64,000 nucleotides of DNA, from NCBI GenBank assembly GCA_026702615.1, contig JAPPBY010000012.1, positions 1-64,000 of the forward strand. The letters run 5' to 3'. The translations under genes were made by a program, and so were the position numbers. The DNA is from Chloroflexota bacterium. Lineage in GTDB: Bacteria; Chloroflexota; Dehalococcoidia; Tepidiformales; Tepidiformaceae. The notes below the pieces were generated by a model. It had not been told where the DNA came from and searched no databases. It saw only the letters and a list, made by a program, of their open reading frames with translations. The stretch's first letter is position 1, and each line of letters opens with the position of its first letter. Of this stretch, positions 7,363 to 16,295 are shown in pieces.

Positions 7363-7878
7363 ATGTCCTACAGCATCATCGAGACGTGCATCGGCTGCAC
7401 CGCCTGCACGAAGCGCTGCCCCACCAATGCGATCACGGGATCGCGGAACGAACTCCATGTAATCGACCCCACGCTCTGCATCGATTGCGGGGCCTGCGGC
7501 GTGGTCTGCCCACCGGAAGCCATCCTCGACAACCTCGGCGACGTGACGAAGTCGATCAAGAAGAACGAGTGGCCGAAGGCGGTGGTGATCGAGGAGAAGT
7601 GCATCGGCTCGGGCTGCGAGCTGTGCATCAACATCTGCCCCTTCGATGCGCTCAGCCTTCAGCACACCGATCGCGTTGACGACTTCTTCGGCGTGAGCAC
7701 GGTGGACGAGAAGAAGTGCACGGGCTGCCGGCTGTGCGAGGACGTGTGCGGCTGGGACGCGGTTCACATCTTCCCGCTGAAGGACGAGATCCTGAAGCCC
7801 CTTGAGGAGCTGACGGATCAGGAGATCGCCCTCATGAAGCAGGCGAAGCGGGCGCAGGACGCGGTACCGCTCACCTAG
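7363..7878 (+). CDS. Ferredoxin with four [4Fe-4S] cysteine motifs
   Basis: A cytoplasmic electron carrier or redox subunit. Four cysteine motifs are visible. The first two (CIGCTACTKRCP and CIDCGACGVVCP, residues about 9-50) have classic CxxCxxC...CP spacing. The third (CIGSGCELCINICP) has a wider CxxxxCxxC pattern, and the fourth is CTGCRLCEDVC. A pair of 4Fe-4S domains is therefore duplicated. At 171 residues it is longer than an ordinary bacterial ferredoxin. Its partners are not evident from the neighbours (aldo/keto reductase and pterin dehydratase). Confidence 0.9.
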   Translation: MSYSIIETCIGCTACTKRCPTNAITGSRNELHVIDPTLCIDCGACGVVCPPEAILDNLGDVTKSIKKNEWPKAVVIEEKCIGSGCELCINICPFDALSLQHTDRVDDFFGVSTVDEKKCTGCRLCEDVCGWDAVHIFPLKDEILKPLEELTDQEIALMKQAKRAQDAVPLT

Positions 7879-7896
7879 TCCGCGCCGGCGCCGGGG

Positions 7897-8181
7897 CTAG
7901 GCGTAGTGCTCGATCTTCCCCGCCAGATCGATATCGAGTTGGGTCACCCCGCCGGCGTCGTGCGTGCTGAGCCGGATATCGACGGTGCTGTAAACGATGG
8001 AGAGCTCGGGGTGGTGATTCATCACCTCGGCGGCCATGGCCACGCGGTTAACGAAGCCCATGGCGGTGATGTGGTCATCGAGCTTGAAGGTCTTGCAGAT
8101 GCCGTCGTCGCCATCGGCGGACCAGCCGGGGAGGCCGGCGAGGGCATCGGTCACCTGGTCGGAGCTGAGTCGGTCGGGCAT
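7897..8181 (-). CDS. 4a-hydroxytetrahydrobiopterin dehydratase (PCD/DCoH-like)
   Basis: It dehydrates pterin-4a-carbinolamine in the recycling of tetrahydrobiopterin; the same fold also has regulatory roles. The signature is clear: AEVMNHHPELSIVYSTVDI followed by LSTHDAGGVTQLD, with the histidine pair and the later histidine of the active site. Starting at 8181 gives 94 residues, the normal size, and AAGGAGG lies 6 nt upstream; a longer upstream reading adds a non-conserved extension. No aromatic amino-acid hydroxylase is in the window. Confidence 0.93.
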   Translation of the reverse strand: MPDRLSSDQVTDALAGLPGWSADGDDGICKTFKLDDHITAMGFVNRVAMAAEVMNHHPELSIVYSTVDIRLSTHDAGGVTQLDIDLAGKIEHYA

Positions 8182-8246
8182 CTCGTGCCTCCTTGGCGTC
8201 AGGTCGGCGGCGGCGCATACGCGCTCGGCAGGCAAGGATAGTACGG

Positions 8247-10034
8247 ATGACGGGACCGAGGGGCAGACGCAGGTATAGCCGCCGATGGTTCCTGGGAGCG
8301 CTGGGGGCCACCGCGGGGGCGGCGGGACTTGCGGCGCTCGGCTGCGATGACACGGAAGAGCCGGTTCTGCCCGACATCACCCCGGAGCCCACGGACGAGC
8401 CGGAAGAGCCCCACCCAACCTACCCGAGCACGCCCGCTCCAGACCCCACGCGGCCCAGCCAGACGAGCCGCCAAGGTGGAACGCTGCGGTACGCGGCGGC
8501 GTTCTCGAGCGACGGCCTGTTCGATCCACACACGACCACCTCGGCGGCGTTGCTCGGCCAGCAATCCCTCATCTACAGCCGGCTGCTGACCTACGAGAGC
8601 CAGGTGGATGGGGAGCTGGCCCCGGATCTCGCAGCGGGGATGCCGGAGCAGCCGGACGAGCTCACCTACGTGTTCACGGTGAATCCCGAGGCGCGCTGGC
8701 AGGACACGGAACCGCTCAACGGGCGGGCGGTCACAGCGGAGGACGTGCTGGGGAGCATCGAGCGGCAGCGACTGGGGAGGGCGCAGGACTTCCCCCGAAA
8801 GGGGCGCTGGGACCAGATCACGAGCGTGGAGGCGCCGGACGGAGAGACGGTCGTCGCACGGACGGCGGAGCCGTTCGCGGGCACGCTGGCGCGGTTCGCC
8901 TCGCCCGAGGGGTTCGTCATCCCCCCGGAGCTCGAAGGCGACCTGAGTTCCACGCTCCAGGCGGGGAGCGGACCGTTCCGCTGGATTGAGTGGTCGGAAG
9001 GCTCGCACGCGAGCGTCGCGCGAAACGACGGCTGGTACGGCCCGGACGAGGGGCCGTTCCTCGACGGCATCTCCACGGTGCCGCCACGTTCGCTGGACGA
9101 ACTGGAGGCGGATTTCCGCACACGGGAGCTGGACGCGGTAGAGGCGGGGTTCCTGCAGGCGCAGGAGATCAAGCGACGGCTGCCCGACCTGCGGGAAGTG
9201 CGTTCGGCGGTGGCGCGTTTCTACGGGATGCGGTTCCTCTCCGCGGCGCCACCGTACGACGACCCGCGGCTGCGCAAGGCGATCACCGTGGCCATCGACC
9301 GGCGGGAGATGCTGGAGCGCTTCTTCCACGACAGCGGCACGCTCAACCCGTGGATCAGCGCCGCGGTGCAGCAATGGTCGCTACCCCAGACGGAGCTCCA
9401 GCGCCAGCCCGGGTACCGTCCGGGCGACGGGGGACGGGACCTGGACCTACGAGATGCACTCGAGGCCCTGAACGCCTACCTAGAAGAGCAAGAGCTGCCG
9501 GAACCGATGGAGCTGTTCGTGACTGCCAACCTGGAGGAGACGCTGAACATGGGGGGGCTCATTGCCTCACAGCTCCGCGAGACGCTCGGCCTGAGCGTGC
9601 AGGTGAACCGGGTGGGGCTCGAGGAGCTGGCATTGCGCCTCAGCGAGGGAGAAGCGCCGTGGGCGGTGGGGGTCGACAACGGCTGGATCGAGCTCGACGA
9701 CTGGCTCTACCCCTACTTCCACACCAACGGAGCAGGCAACACGTTCGTACTTCGGGACGAGGAGATGGACGCGATGCTGGAGGCGCAGCGCGCGGAGATG
9801 TCGTCCGAGCGGCGGCAGCAGATCGGCTACGACGCGCAGCGACGGCTTCTGGAACTGAACGTTGGGGCGAACTTTGTGAGCGAGGACGTGATCACGCTGT
9901 TCTGGCCGTACGTCCAGCTCTTCCCGGTGGACGCGGGAGAGGCGTACCAGGACCGGTTCGCGAAGACGTGGATCGACCGCACGCACCCGAGCTACCTGCA
10001 GGCGGCGGGCGGAGCCCCGACTCAGGCGTTGTAG
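8247..10034 (+). CDS. ABC transporter substrate-binding lipoprotein (family 5, peptide type), Tat signal
   Basis: A probable extracytoplasmic solute-binding protein of the DppA/OppA family. The N-terminus has a twin-arginine motif (SRRWFLGAL) followed by a lipobox-like LAALGC, so it may be exported folded and lipid-anchored. An acidic Pro/Thr linker follows, then the SBP_bac_5 domain, with PDELTYVFTVNPEARWQD near its start and DPRLRKAITVAIDRREM in the middle. The start at 8247 places the Tat motif in the normal position. No permease or ATPase gene is adjacent. The 3' end overlaps the convergent enoyl-CoA hydratase gene by 13 bp. Confidence 0.9.
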   Translation: MTGPRGRRRYSRRWFLGALGATAGAAGLAALGCDDTEEPVLPDITPEPTDEPEEPHPTYPSTPAPDPTRPSQTSRQGGTLRYAAAFSSDGLFDPHTTTSAALLGQQSLIYSRLLTYESQVDGELAPDLAAGMPEQPDELTYVFTVNPEARWQDTEPLNGRAVTAEDVLGSIERQRLGRAQDFPRKGRWDQITSVEAPDGETVVARTAEPFAGTLARFASPEGFVIPPELEGDLSSTLQAGSGPFRWIEWSEGSHASVARNDGWYGPDEGPFLDGISTVPPRSLDELEADFRTRELDAVEAGFLQAQEIKRRLPDLREVRSAVARFYGMRFLSAAPPYDDPRLRKAITVAIDRREMLERFFHDSGTLNPWISAAVQQWSLPQTELQRQPGYRPGDGGRDLDLRDALEALNAYLEEQELPEPMELFVTANLEETLNMGGLIASQLRETLGLSVQVNRVGLEELALRLSEGEAPWAVGVDNGWIELDDWLYPYFHTNGAGNTFVLRDEEMDAMLEAQRAEMSSERRQQIGYDAQRRLLELNVGANFVSEDVITLFWPYVQLFPVDAGEAYQDRFAKTWIDRTHPSYLQAAGGAPTQAL

Positions 10035-10813
10035 TTGGGTTCGCGCTTCTCGCGGAAGGCGGCGACGGCTTCCTTGAATTCAGGTCCGGCGAGGAGATCC
10101 CGCTGCAGGGGCCACTCGAACTCGAGCTGCTGCTCGATAGTCGCCCACTGGGAGTGCTGGAGCATGCGCCGGGCATAGGCCAGCGCCATGGGCGGCTGGT
10201 TCGCAACCTGCGAGGCGAAGGCGAGCGACTCCTCGACAAGCTGGTCGTGCGGAACGACACGGGAAACGATGCCGAGCTGCAGAGCCTCCTCGGCTTCGAC
10301 GATGCGGCCCGTGTAGAAGAGCTCGGTGGCGCGCTCGTGGCCCACCATGCGGGGCAGGAAGTAGGAGAGTCCGAAGTCGGAGGCGAGGGCGCGCTTGATG
10401 AAGATGGTGCCGAAACGCGCGCGGTCGCTGGCGATGCGGATATCGAAGGCGCTGCAGAGGCCGAAGCCGCCGCCGACGGCGACCCCGTTGACGGCTGCGA
10501 TCATGGGCTTGCCGCTCTTGTAGATGGCGAGGATCGAGCGGCCGGGACCCATCGTGTCGAGCTGCTGGGAACGGCGCTGCGGAGTGTTGCCGCTCTCCTG
10601 TCGCTGGCCGGCGGCCTCGAGATCTGCGCCGGCGCACCAGGCTCGCCCCTCACCGGTGACGACGATGGCGCCGACACCGTCGTCCTTCGTGCCCTCCTCG
10701 AGGGCGGCGGTGAATTCGGGCATCAGGGTCCCGCCCATGGAATTCATCCGTTCGGGACGGTTGAAACGCATCAGCATCACGCGATCGTGGCGCTCGACGA
10801 TGACATCCGGCAT
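10022..10813 (-). CDS. Enoyl-CoA hydratase/isomerase family protein
   Basis: A crotonase-fold enzyme acting on an acyl-CoA thioester. The oxyanion-hole segments are visible (WCAGADLEAAG and KPMIAAVNGVAVGGGFGLC), followed by ARFGTIFIKRALASDFG. The start at 10813 gives 263 residues, the family norm, with GGAGG 6 nt before the ATG; the long upstream extension is Pro/Arg-rich shadow sequence. The position after VAVGGGFG typical for a catalytic glutamate is not obvious, so hydratase versus another crotonase activity is open. Confidence 0.9.
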   Translation of the reverse strand: MPDVIVERHDRVMLMRFNRPERMNSMGGTLMPEFTAALEEGTKDDGVGAIVVTGEGRAWCAGADLEAAGQRQESGNTPQRRSQQLDTMGPGRSILAIYKSGKPMIAAVNGVAVGGGFGLCSAFDIRIASDRARFGTIFIKRALASDFGLSYFLPRMVGHERATELFYTGRIVEAEEALQLGIVSRVVPHDQLVEESLAFASQVANQPPMALAYARRMLQHSQWATIEQQLEFEWPLQRDLLAGPEFKEAVAAFREKREPNYNA

Positions 10814-10879
10814 GGGAATCCTCCACAGAAACCTGATGATACGCGGGCTCCGGCTACCCGCTTTCCCGGCCCGCTGCGG

Positions 10880-10885
10880 TAGGGT
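10880..10885 (+). promoter_or_regulatory. -10-like box of the quinone oxidoreductase gene
   Basis: TAGGGT lies 17 nt before the start codon at 10903, and a ribosome binding site (GGGAGG) lies between them. Confidence 0.35.
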
Positions 10886-10902
10886 TCGCGACGGGAGGCG
10901 AC

Positions 10903-11874
10903 ATGCGCGCGGTGGTCTGCGACGAGCTCGGAAAGCCCGAGGACCTGCGACTCGGGGAGCTGCCGGAGCCGGCGGTGCGACCGGGGGAGGTGGGGATCGC
11001 GGTGGAGGCGGCGGGCGTGTCGTTCGCCGACGTGATGTTCGTGCAGGGGAAGCATCAGACCGAGCACGTCCCGCCGTTCGCGCCGGGGATGGAGGTGGCG
11101 GGCCGGGTGACCGAGGTGGGGGCGGGGGTGGAGGGGTTCCGCGTAGGGGACGCGGTGGCGGCGTTGCTCTACGACGGCGGCTACGCGGAGCGGGCGACGG
11201 CGCTCGCAACGGAGTGCTTCCCCGTGCCGGACGGGGTCTCGGCCGAGGTGGCGGCGGGGGCGCTCTCGGTATACCTGACGGCGCACATCTGCCTGACCTG
11301 GGAGGCGGGGCTGGAGGCGGGGGAGCGCGTGCTCGTGCTGGGAGCGGGGAGCGGCGTGGGGCTGGCGGCGGTGGCGCTGGCGGCGGCACTCGGCGGGGAG
11401 GTTGTGGCAGCGGCGAGCAGCGCGGAGAAGCTGGCCACGGCGGAGGCGGCGGGCGCGAAGCACCTCCTGAACTACCGGGAGCAGGACCTGCGCGAGGCGA
11501 CCCTGGCGGCGACGGCCGGAAGCGGGGTGGACGTGGTGGTCGACCCGGTGGGGGCGCAGGGGGAGGAAGCGTTCCGGACGCTGGACTGGGGCGGGCGCTA
11601 CGTCGTGGCGGGGTTCGCGGGCGGCGTGGTGCCGCAGTTCAAGGGAAACCACCTGCTGATCAAGAACCGGAGCGCCGTGGGGATGGTGCTGATGCACTAC
11701 CGGGCGAGGCAGATCGAGCGCATGCAGCAGTCGGTGGCGGAGGTGTTCGCGATGCTGGCGGACGGCAGGCTGGCGCCGCCTGCGATCGAGACGGGCAGCC
11801 TCGCGGACGGGCCCCGGTTCCTGCAACGGGTGCTCGATCGGGACGTGGTGGGGAAGCTCGTTCTGCTCGTCTGA
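10903..11874 (+). CDS. NADPH:quinone oxidoreductase-like MDR protein
   Basis: A zinc-independent medium-chain dehydrogenase/reductase that probably reduces a quinone or enone with NADPH. The N-terminal GroES-like half has GVSFADVMFVQGKH and PPFAPGMEVAG. The Rossmann half has the dinucleotide motif VLVLGAGSGVGLAAVALA. Structural zinc cysteines are absent, as in quinone oxidoreductases. The 323-residue length is normal. It starts a same-strand run that continues through an F420-type oxidoreductase, two hotdog proteins and two transporters, though the 66-bp gap after it leaves operon membership uncertain. Confidence 0.9.
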   Translation: MRAVVCDELGKPEDLRLGELPEPAVRPGEVGIAVEAAGVSFADVMFVQGKHQTEHVPPFAPGMEVAGRVTEVGAGVEGFRVGDAVAALLYDGGYAERATALATECFPVPDGVSAEVAAGALSVYLTAHICLTWEAGLEAGERVLVLGAGSGVGLAAVALAAALGGEVVAAASSAEKLATAEAAGAKHLLNYREQDLREATLAATAGSGVDVVVDPVGAQGEEAFRTLDWGGRYVVAGFAGGVVPQFKGNHLLIKNRSAVGMVLMHYRARQIERMQQSVAEVFAMLADGRLAPPAIETGSLADGPRFLQRVLDRDVVGKLVLLV

Positions 11875-11940
11875 GGGTGCGGCGAGGGGGCGGGCGCGCT
11901 ACGCTGCCGCCGCCGGCGGCACGGCCGGCCGAGGAGACGC

Positions 11941-12783
11941 ATGAAGTTCGGCATCACGATGTTCCCCACCGACTACGCGATCGGTCCGGGTGAGCTGGCC
12001 CGCGAGGTGGAGGCTCACGGCTTCGAGTCGCTCTTCTTTCCGGAGCACACGCACATCCCGGCGAGCCGAAAGTCGCCCTGGCCGGGCGGCCCCGACCTGC
12101 CGAAGGAGTACTCGCACACGCTCGACCTGTTCGTGGCGCTGACGGCGGCGGCCGCTGCCACGGAACGGCTGCTGGTGGGGAGCGGCATCTGCCTCGTCAT
12201 CGAGCGCGACCCCATCACGCTGGCGAAGGAGGTCGCGAGCCTGGATCACGTGTCAGGGGGACGGGCGCTGCTGGGCATCGGGGCGGGCTGGAACCTGGAG
12301 GAGATGGAGAACCACGGGACTGACCCGGCGCGTCGCTGGCGGCGGATGCGGGAGACGGTCGAGGCGATGAAGGCGATCTGGGCGAACGACGAGGGTGAGT
12401 ACCACGGCGAGCTCATTGACTTCGACCCGATCTGGCAGTGGCCGAAGCCGGCGCAGGATCCACATCCACCGGTCATCATCGGCGGCGACGGGCCGACGAC
12501 GCTGAAGCGGGTGGCTCGCTACGGCGACGGCTGGATGCCGATCGACGGGCGCAACCGCGACGACTTCGCGCCGGCAATCGCGGAGCTGAACGACCTCGCG
12601 GCCGAGCAGGGCCGCGGGCCGATGTCGGTGTCGCTATTCGGGTCGGGGCCCAACCCGGCCCGAATCGAGAAGCACGCGAAGGCGGGGGTGGACCGCATCG
12701 TGTTCCTGGTGCCGCCGGCGCCGGCGGACGTGGTGCTGCCGATGGTCGAAGAGCGCGCGCGTCTCGCCGAGCAGTTCGCGTAG
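11941..12783 (+). CDS. LLM-class (luciferase-like) flavin/F420-dependent oxidoreductase
   Basis: A TIM-barrel oxidoreductase of the bacterial luciferase-like superfamily; F420 is the likely cofactor by family resemblance. Typical landmarks are the N-terminal MKFGITMFPTDYAIGP, LFFPEHTHIP, then LVGSGICLVIERDPITLAKEVASLDHVSGGR, GIGAGWNLEEM and RVARYGDGWMPI. The 280-residue length fits the family. A hotdog pair follows 10 bp downstream, suggesting a shared catabolic transcript. The substrate cannot be inferred. Confidence 0.9.
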   Translation: MKFGITMFPTDYAIGPGELAREVEAHGFESLFFPEHTHIPASRKSPWPGGPDLPKEYSHTLDLFVALTAAAAATERLLVGSGICLVIERDPITLAKEVASLDHVSGGRALLGIGAGWNLEEMENHGTDPARRWRRMRETVEAMKAIWANDEGEYHGELIDFDPIWQWPKPAQDPHPPVIIGGDGPTTLKRVARYGDGWMPIDGRNRDDFAPAIAELNDLAAEQGRGPMSVSLFGSGPNPARIEKHAKAGVDRIVFLVPPAPADVVLPMVEERARLAEQFA

Positions 12784-12793
12784 GAGGCGATCC

Positions 12794-13258
12794 ATGGCCG
12801 ACATCCAACCGCCAGCCGAGGAGATCCGGGCGCTCGTGGGCCACGAGTTCCCGGGCGGGAAGTACACGGTGGCGCACTGGGAGAACTTCCTGCTGACTGA
12901 ATGCACGGGGTCGGAGCAGCTCCCGGACGGGCTCGTGCACCCGGTGGTGCTGTTCCACATGCCGATCCTTGGTGCGAACACCTCCATCGGGGGGATGTTC
13001 GCGCTGGGGCAGGCGGAGTCGGACTTCTCCATCGGCATCGAGAGCTACGACTGGGAGATCGAACGGCCCCTGCACGAGGACGTTGAGTACACCGTGACCG
13101 GCAGGGTGACCGAGGCCGACCGGATGGAGGGGCCTCGGCGGCACGACCGCCCTGGGGTCTACGACCGCATCCAGTTCCGCTTCGAGCTGCACGAGCCGGG
13201 GGGCGACTTTGCCGCGAGCTCGACGATCACGTGGACGTACCGGAGGTCGGCGGCATGA
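12794..13258 (+). CDS. MaoC/hotdog-fold protein, first half
   Basis: A 154-residue hotdog-fold protein resembling the N-terminal domain of MaoC-like (R)-hydratases. Features are an N-terminal helix (AEEIRALVGHEF), the central LVHPVVLFHMPILG and the closing strands IESYDWEIERPLHEDVEYTV. The strong catalytic D-x-x-x-x-H motif is not seen here, but the next gene carries a similar motif (DPNPVHWD). The two overlap by 4 bp and probably form a heterodimeric hydratase or dehydratase acting on an acyl-CoA or a similar polyketide-like substrate. Confidence 0.75.
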   Translation: MADIQPPAEEIRALVGHEFPGGKYTVAHWENFLLTECTGSEQLPDGLVHPVVLFHMPILGANTSIGGMFALGQAESDFSIGIESYDWEIERPLHEDVEYTVTGRVTEADRMEGPRRHDRPGVYDRIQFRFELHEPGGDFAASSTITWTYRRSAA

Positions 13259-13671
13259 ACGTGCAGGTGGGTGATTCGATACCGGAGTGGGTGATGGAGA
13301 GCGTGCGTCCCGAGCGGATGCGCACGATGGCCGCGATCCTGCGCGACCCCAATCCCGTTCACTGGGACCGCAAGGCCGTGGCGGCGCTGCCGTTCGGGCT
13401 GGGTGAACGGACGATCAACCAGGGGCCGCTGGGACTGAGCTACATGCTCAACATGCTGATGGACTGGGCCGGGCCGACGAGCGTGCGGCGCGTCACGGTG
13501 CGCTTTCCCAAGGTGGTGCTGGACGGGGACCACATCACGGCCGGCGGCCGCGTAACCGCCATCCGCGAGGAGGACGGCGTGCGCCTGGCGGACTGCGAAA
13601 TCTGGCTGTCGCGGGAGGGCGAGTCGCCGAGCCTTGAGGGCACGGCCACGGTGGCGCTCCCGGAGAGCTAG
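13255..13671 (+). CDS. MaoC-like hotdog dehydratase, second half
   Basis: A 138-residue hotdog protein with the hydratase signature region ILRDPNPVHWDRKAV, where Asp and His match the MaoC D-x4-H pattern. The ATG at 13255 sits in an ATGA overlap with the previous gene's stop, which decides the start. C-terminal strands (VRFPKVVLDGDHITAGGRVTA) match the second half of a hotdog. It is the probable catalytic partner of 12794-13258. It most likely hydrates or dehydrates a CoA-linked intermediate made by the nearby oxidoreductases; this is inference. Confidence 0.8.
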   Translation: MNVQVGDSIPEWVMESVRPERMRTMAAILRDPNPVHWDRKAVAALPFGLGERTINQGPLGLSYMLNMLMDWAGPTSVRRVTVRFPKVVLDGDHITAGGRVTAIREEDGVRLADCEIWLSREGESPSLEGTATVALPES

Positions 13672-15013
13672 CGGACTGCTCCCCGACGCCTCACCACTGA
13701 GCCGTTTCTGGCGGCGGGCGCGGCGCGCCTACTACGGCTGGTGGGTGCTGGCGGCGTCCGTCGTGTCGGTCGCGCTCGTCGCAGGCACGTCGTTCTGGTC
13801 GTTCGGGCTGTATATCGACCCGCTCGAGCAGGAGTTCGGGTGGTCGCGCTGGGCGGTCTCCGGCGGGTTCTCGATTGCCCTGCTGGTGGGGAGCGTTGCC
13901 TCGCCGCTGATCGGGCGCGGGGTCGACCGCTACGGTCCGCGCCGGGTGATCCTGCTCGGGGCGGTGCTGACGGCAGGGAGCTTCCTGCTGCTGGCGACGA
14001 CGACTGAGCTCTGGCAGTGGTTCGTCTACCAGTCCATCGCGGCGGTGTTCCGCAACATGATGTTCTTCATCCCCTTCCAGACGCTGGTCTCGCGCTGGTT
14101 CGACCGGCGGCGGGGGCTGGCGGTGGGGATCCTGGGGACGGGCTTCTCGATGGGCGGGTTCGTGGTAGTGCCGATCCTGCAGGCCGTGATCAACGCGGTG
14201 CAGTGGGAGGGCTCGTTCGTCTTCTCGGCGATCGTGACCGTGGCCGTCATCGCGCCGCTCTCGCTGCTGCTGATCAGGGACCACCCCTCGGACATGGGGC
14301 TGGAGGTCGATGGCGACGCGCAGCCGGAGGGGAGGTCCGCGGGGCCGGCCGTGCTGACAGGCCTGACGGACCGGCAGGCGTTGCGAACGCCGCTTTTCTG
14401 GGTGATCGCGTTCGCCCTGATGGTCTTCTTCTTCGGGATGTTCGGCTGGACCGCGCACGCGGTCCCGTACTACGAGTCGGTGGGCTTCTCGAAGTGGTGG
14501 GCGGCGCAATTGCTCGCCATCGCCGCGGGGAGCGGCATCATCACGCGCCTGGTGTTCGGCTACGTGGCCGACCGCATCCCCCGGATCGAGGTGGCGGCGA
14601 TGGCGCTCTGCGCTTGCCTGACGCTGTCCATGCTCGTGTTGCTGGTGACCGGCGGGAGCGTGGTCGGCGTGGTCATCTTCCTGGGTTTCTGGTTCGTGGG
14701 ATCGAGCGGCGGGCCGATGATCGAGCCACTGCTGACCTCACGCACGTTCGGCATGGCCTACTTCGCCTCGATTCTCGGAGCGCTGGGGCTGGTCTCGCAG
14801 AGCGGGCAGATCGTGAGCCCCATCATCGCGGGCGCGATCTTCGATGCGACGGGCGAATACGACTGGGCGCTGGTGATGTTCGCGTGTTCGATGGGGCTGT
14901 CGCTGCTGCTGTACTGGCTGGCGTGGAAATTGCCCCGCCCCGAGCTGCCGGTCGTCTCGGTCGTAACAAGCGCTGACGGGGGCGGGCAGGCGAGGCGGTC
15001 GGCGGAGGCGTAA
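13634..15013 (+). CDS. Major facilitator superfamily transporter (OFA/MCT-like)
   Basis: A 12-helix secondary transporter. MFS landmarks include the loop motif DRYGPRRVIL, the helix FWSFGLYIDPLEQEFGWSR and the second-half GYVADRIPRIEV. It is clearly paralogous to the next gene. The only canonical start in frame is the TTG at 13634, inside the previous gene. Alignment with the paralogue's MAQYWRR points instead to LSRFWRR, which begins with CTG at 13697. Resemblance to oxalate/formate or monocarboxylate transporters is by eye only. Confidence 0.88.
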   Translation: MRARPRWRSRRASGLLPDASPLSRFWRRARRAYYGWWVLAASVVSVALVAGTSFWSFGLYIDPLEQEFGWSRWAVSGGFSIALLVGSVASPLIGRGVDRYGPRRVILLGAVLTAGSFLLLATTTELWQWFVYQSIAAVFRNMMFFIPFQTLVSRWFDRRRGLAVGILGTGFSMGGFVVVPILQAVINAVQWEGSFVFSAIVTVAVIAPLSLLLIRDHPSDMGLEVDGDAQPEGRSAGPAVLTGLTDRQALRTPLFWVIAFALMVFFFGMFGWTAHAVPYYESVGFSKWWAAQLLAIAAGSGIITRLVFGYVADRIPRIEVAAMALCACLTLSMLVLLVTGGSVVGVVIFLGFWFVGSSGGPMIEPLLTSRTFGMAYFASILGALGLVSQSGQIVSPIIAGAIFDATGEYDWALVMFACSMGLSLLLYWLAWKLPRPELPVVSVVTSADGGGQARRSAEA

Positions 15014-15026
15014 GGGAACAGGCACC

Positions 15027-15032
15027 TAGAAT
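15027..15032 (+). promoter_or_regulatory. -10-like box placed for leaderless transcription of the second MFS gene
   Basis: TAGAAT lies 7 nt before the ATG at 15040, and no ribosome binding site is seen between them. Confidence 0.4.
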
Positions 15033-15039
15033 CCGTCGG

Positions 15040-16290
15040 ATGGCCCAGTACTGGCGGCGGCTGCGGCATGCCTACTACGGCTGGTGGATGCTCGCCGCGT
15101 CGGTGGTGGCGGTGGCGCTGGCGGCGGGCATTTCGTTCTGGTCGTTCGGACTTTATGTCGACCCTTTGGAGAGCCAGTTCGGGTGGTCGCGGGCGGAGGT
15201 TTCGGGAGGGTTCTCGGTCGGGTTCCTGGCGAGCGCCATCGCGGCGCCGCTCATCGGGTGGTGGATCGACCGGTACGGTCCCCGGCGGGTCATCCTGATC
15301 GGCGCGGTGCTGACAGCCGCGAGCTACGTGCTCCTGGCCGCGACGAGCGAGCTGTGGCAGTGGTTCGTGTATCAGTCCATCAACGCCGTGTTCCGCCAGA
15401 TGATGTTCTTCATCCCCTTCCAAGCGCTCATCTCGCGCTGGTTCGACCGGCGGCGAGGGCTGGCGGTGGGGCTGCTGGGGACGGGGTTTTCGATTGGCGG
15501 ATTCGCGGTCGTCCCCATCATGCGGGTCGTGATCGACGCGGTGCAGTGGGAGGGGTCGTTCATCGTGGCGGGCATCGTGATCGTGGCAGTGTTCGTGCCG
15601 GTCTCCCTCCTCCTGGTGCGCGACGACCCCTCGGACGTGGGAGCGGAGGTGGACGGCGACGCGACACCTGCAGATCGCCCGGTGGCGCCGCGCGTCCTCA
15701 CGGGGGTGACGGTGCGGGAGGCGCTGCGATCACCACTCTTCTGGGTGGTCTCGGGAGCGCTGACGGCCTTCTTCTTCGGGATGATCAGCTGGATGGTCCA
15801 TGGCATCCCCTACTACGAATCGGTGGGCTACTCGACGGAGCGGGCGGCGCTGCTCTTCTCGATCCAGGCAGGGGGCGGCGTGGTGGCGCGCCTGACGTTC
15901 GGCTACCTCGCGGACCGTATCCCCCGCATGGAAGCGGCGGCGGTGGTGGTGGCCATGTTCCTTGCGGGGGCGTTCGCGACGCTGCTGCTCACGGACGGGA
16001 GCATCATCGGAATCGGCATCTTCCTCGTGTTATTCGTCGTGGGATCGAGCGGGGGGCCGATGATTGAACCGCTGCTGCTGACGCGCTCGTTCGGGCTGGC
16101 CTCTTTCGGGGCGCTGCTCGGCATCATCCAGGTCATCTCGGCCCTGCACCTGGCGAGCCCAATCATCTCGGGGGCGATCTTCGACGCGACCGGAAACTAC
16201 GACTGGGCGCTGGTGATGCTGATAGGCGCGATGGGGCTGTCGGTGGTGTTGTTCTGGGTGGCCTGGCGACTGCCACGTCCCCAGTACTGA
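15040..16290 (+). CDS. Major facilitator superfamily transporter (paralogue of the preceding gene)
   Basis: A 416-residue, 12-helix MFS permease. It shares with its neighbour long identical runs such as AYYGWW, FWSFGLYVDPLE and DRYGPRRVILIGAVLTA, so the pair is a tandem duplication that has diverged. The second half shows GYLADRIPRMEAAA. Its ATG start is well supported and sets the expected start of the neighbour. It has its own possible promoter (TAGAAT, 7 nt upstream), so it need not depend on the upstream gene. Substrates are probably organic acids, by weak resemblance to MCT-type carriers. Confidence 0.9.
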   Translation: MAQYWRRLRHAYYGWWMLAASVVAVALAAGISFWSFGLYVDPLESQFGWSRAEVSGGFSVGFLASAIAAPLIGWWIDRYGPRRVILIGAVLTAASYVLLAATSELWQWFVYQSINAVFRQMMFFIPFQALISRWFDRRRGLAVGLLGTGFSIGGFAVVPIMRVVIDAVQWEGSFIVAGIVIVAVFVPVSLLLVRDDPSDVGAEVDGDATPADRPVAPRVLTGVTVREALRSPLFWVVSGALTAFFFGMISWMVHGIPYYESVGYSTERAALLFSIQAGGGVVARLTFGYLADRIPRMEAAAVVVAMFLAGAFATLLLTDGSIIGIGIFLVLFVVGSSGGPMIEPLLLTRSFGLASFGALLGIIQVISALHLASPIISGAIFDATGNYDWALVMLIGAMGLSVVLFWVAWRLPRPQY

Positions 16291-16295
16291 ACGGG

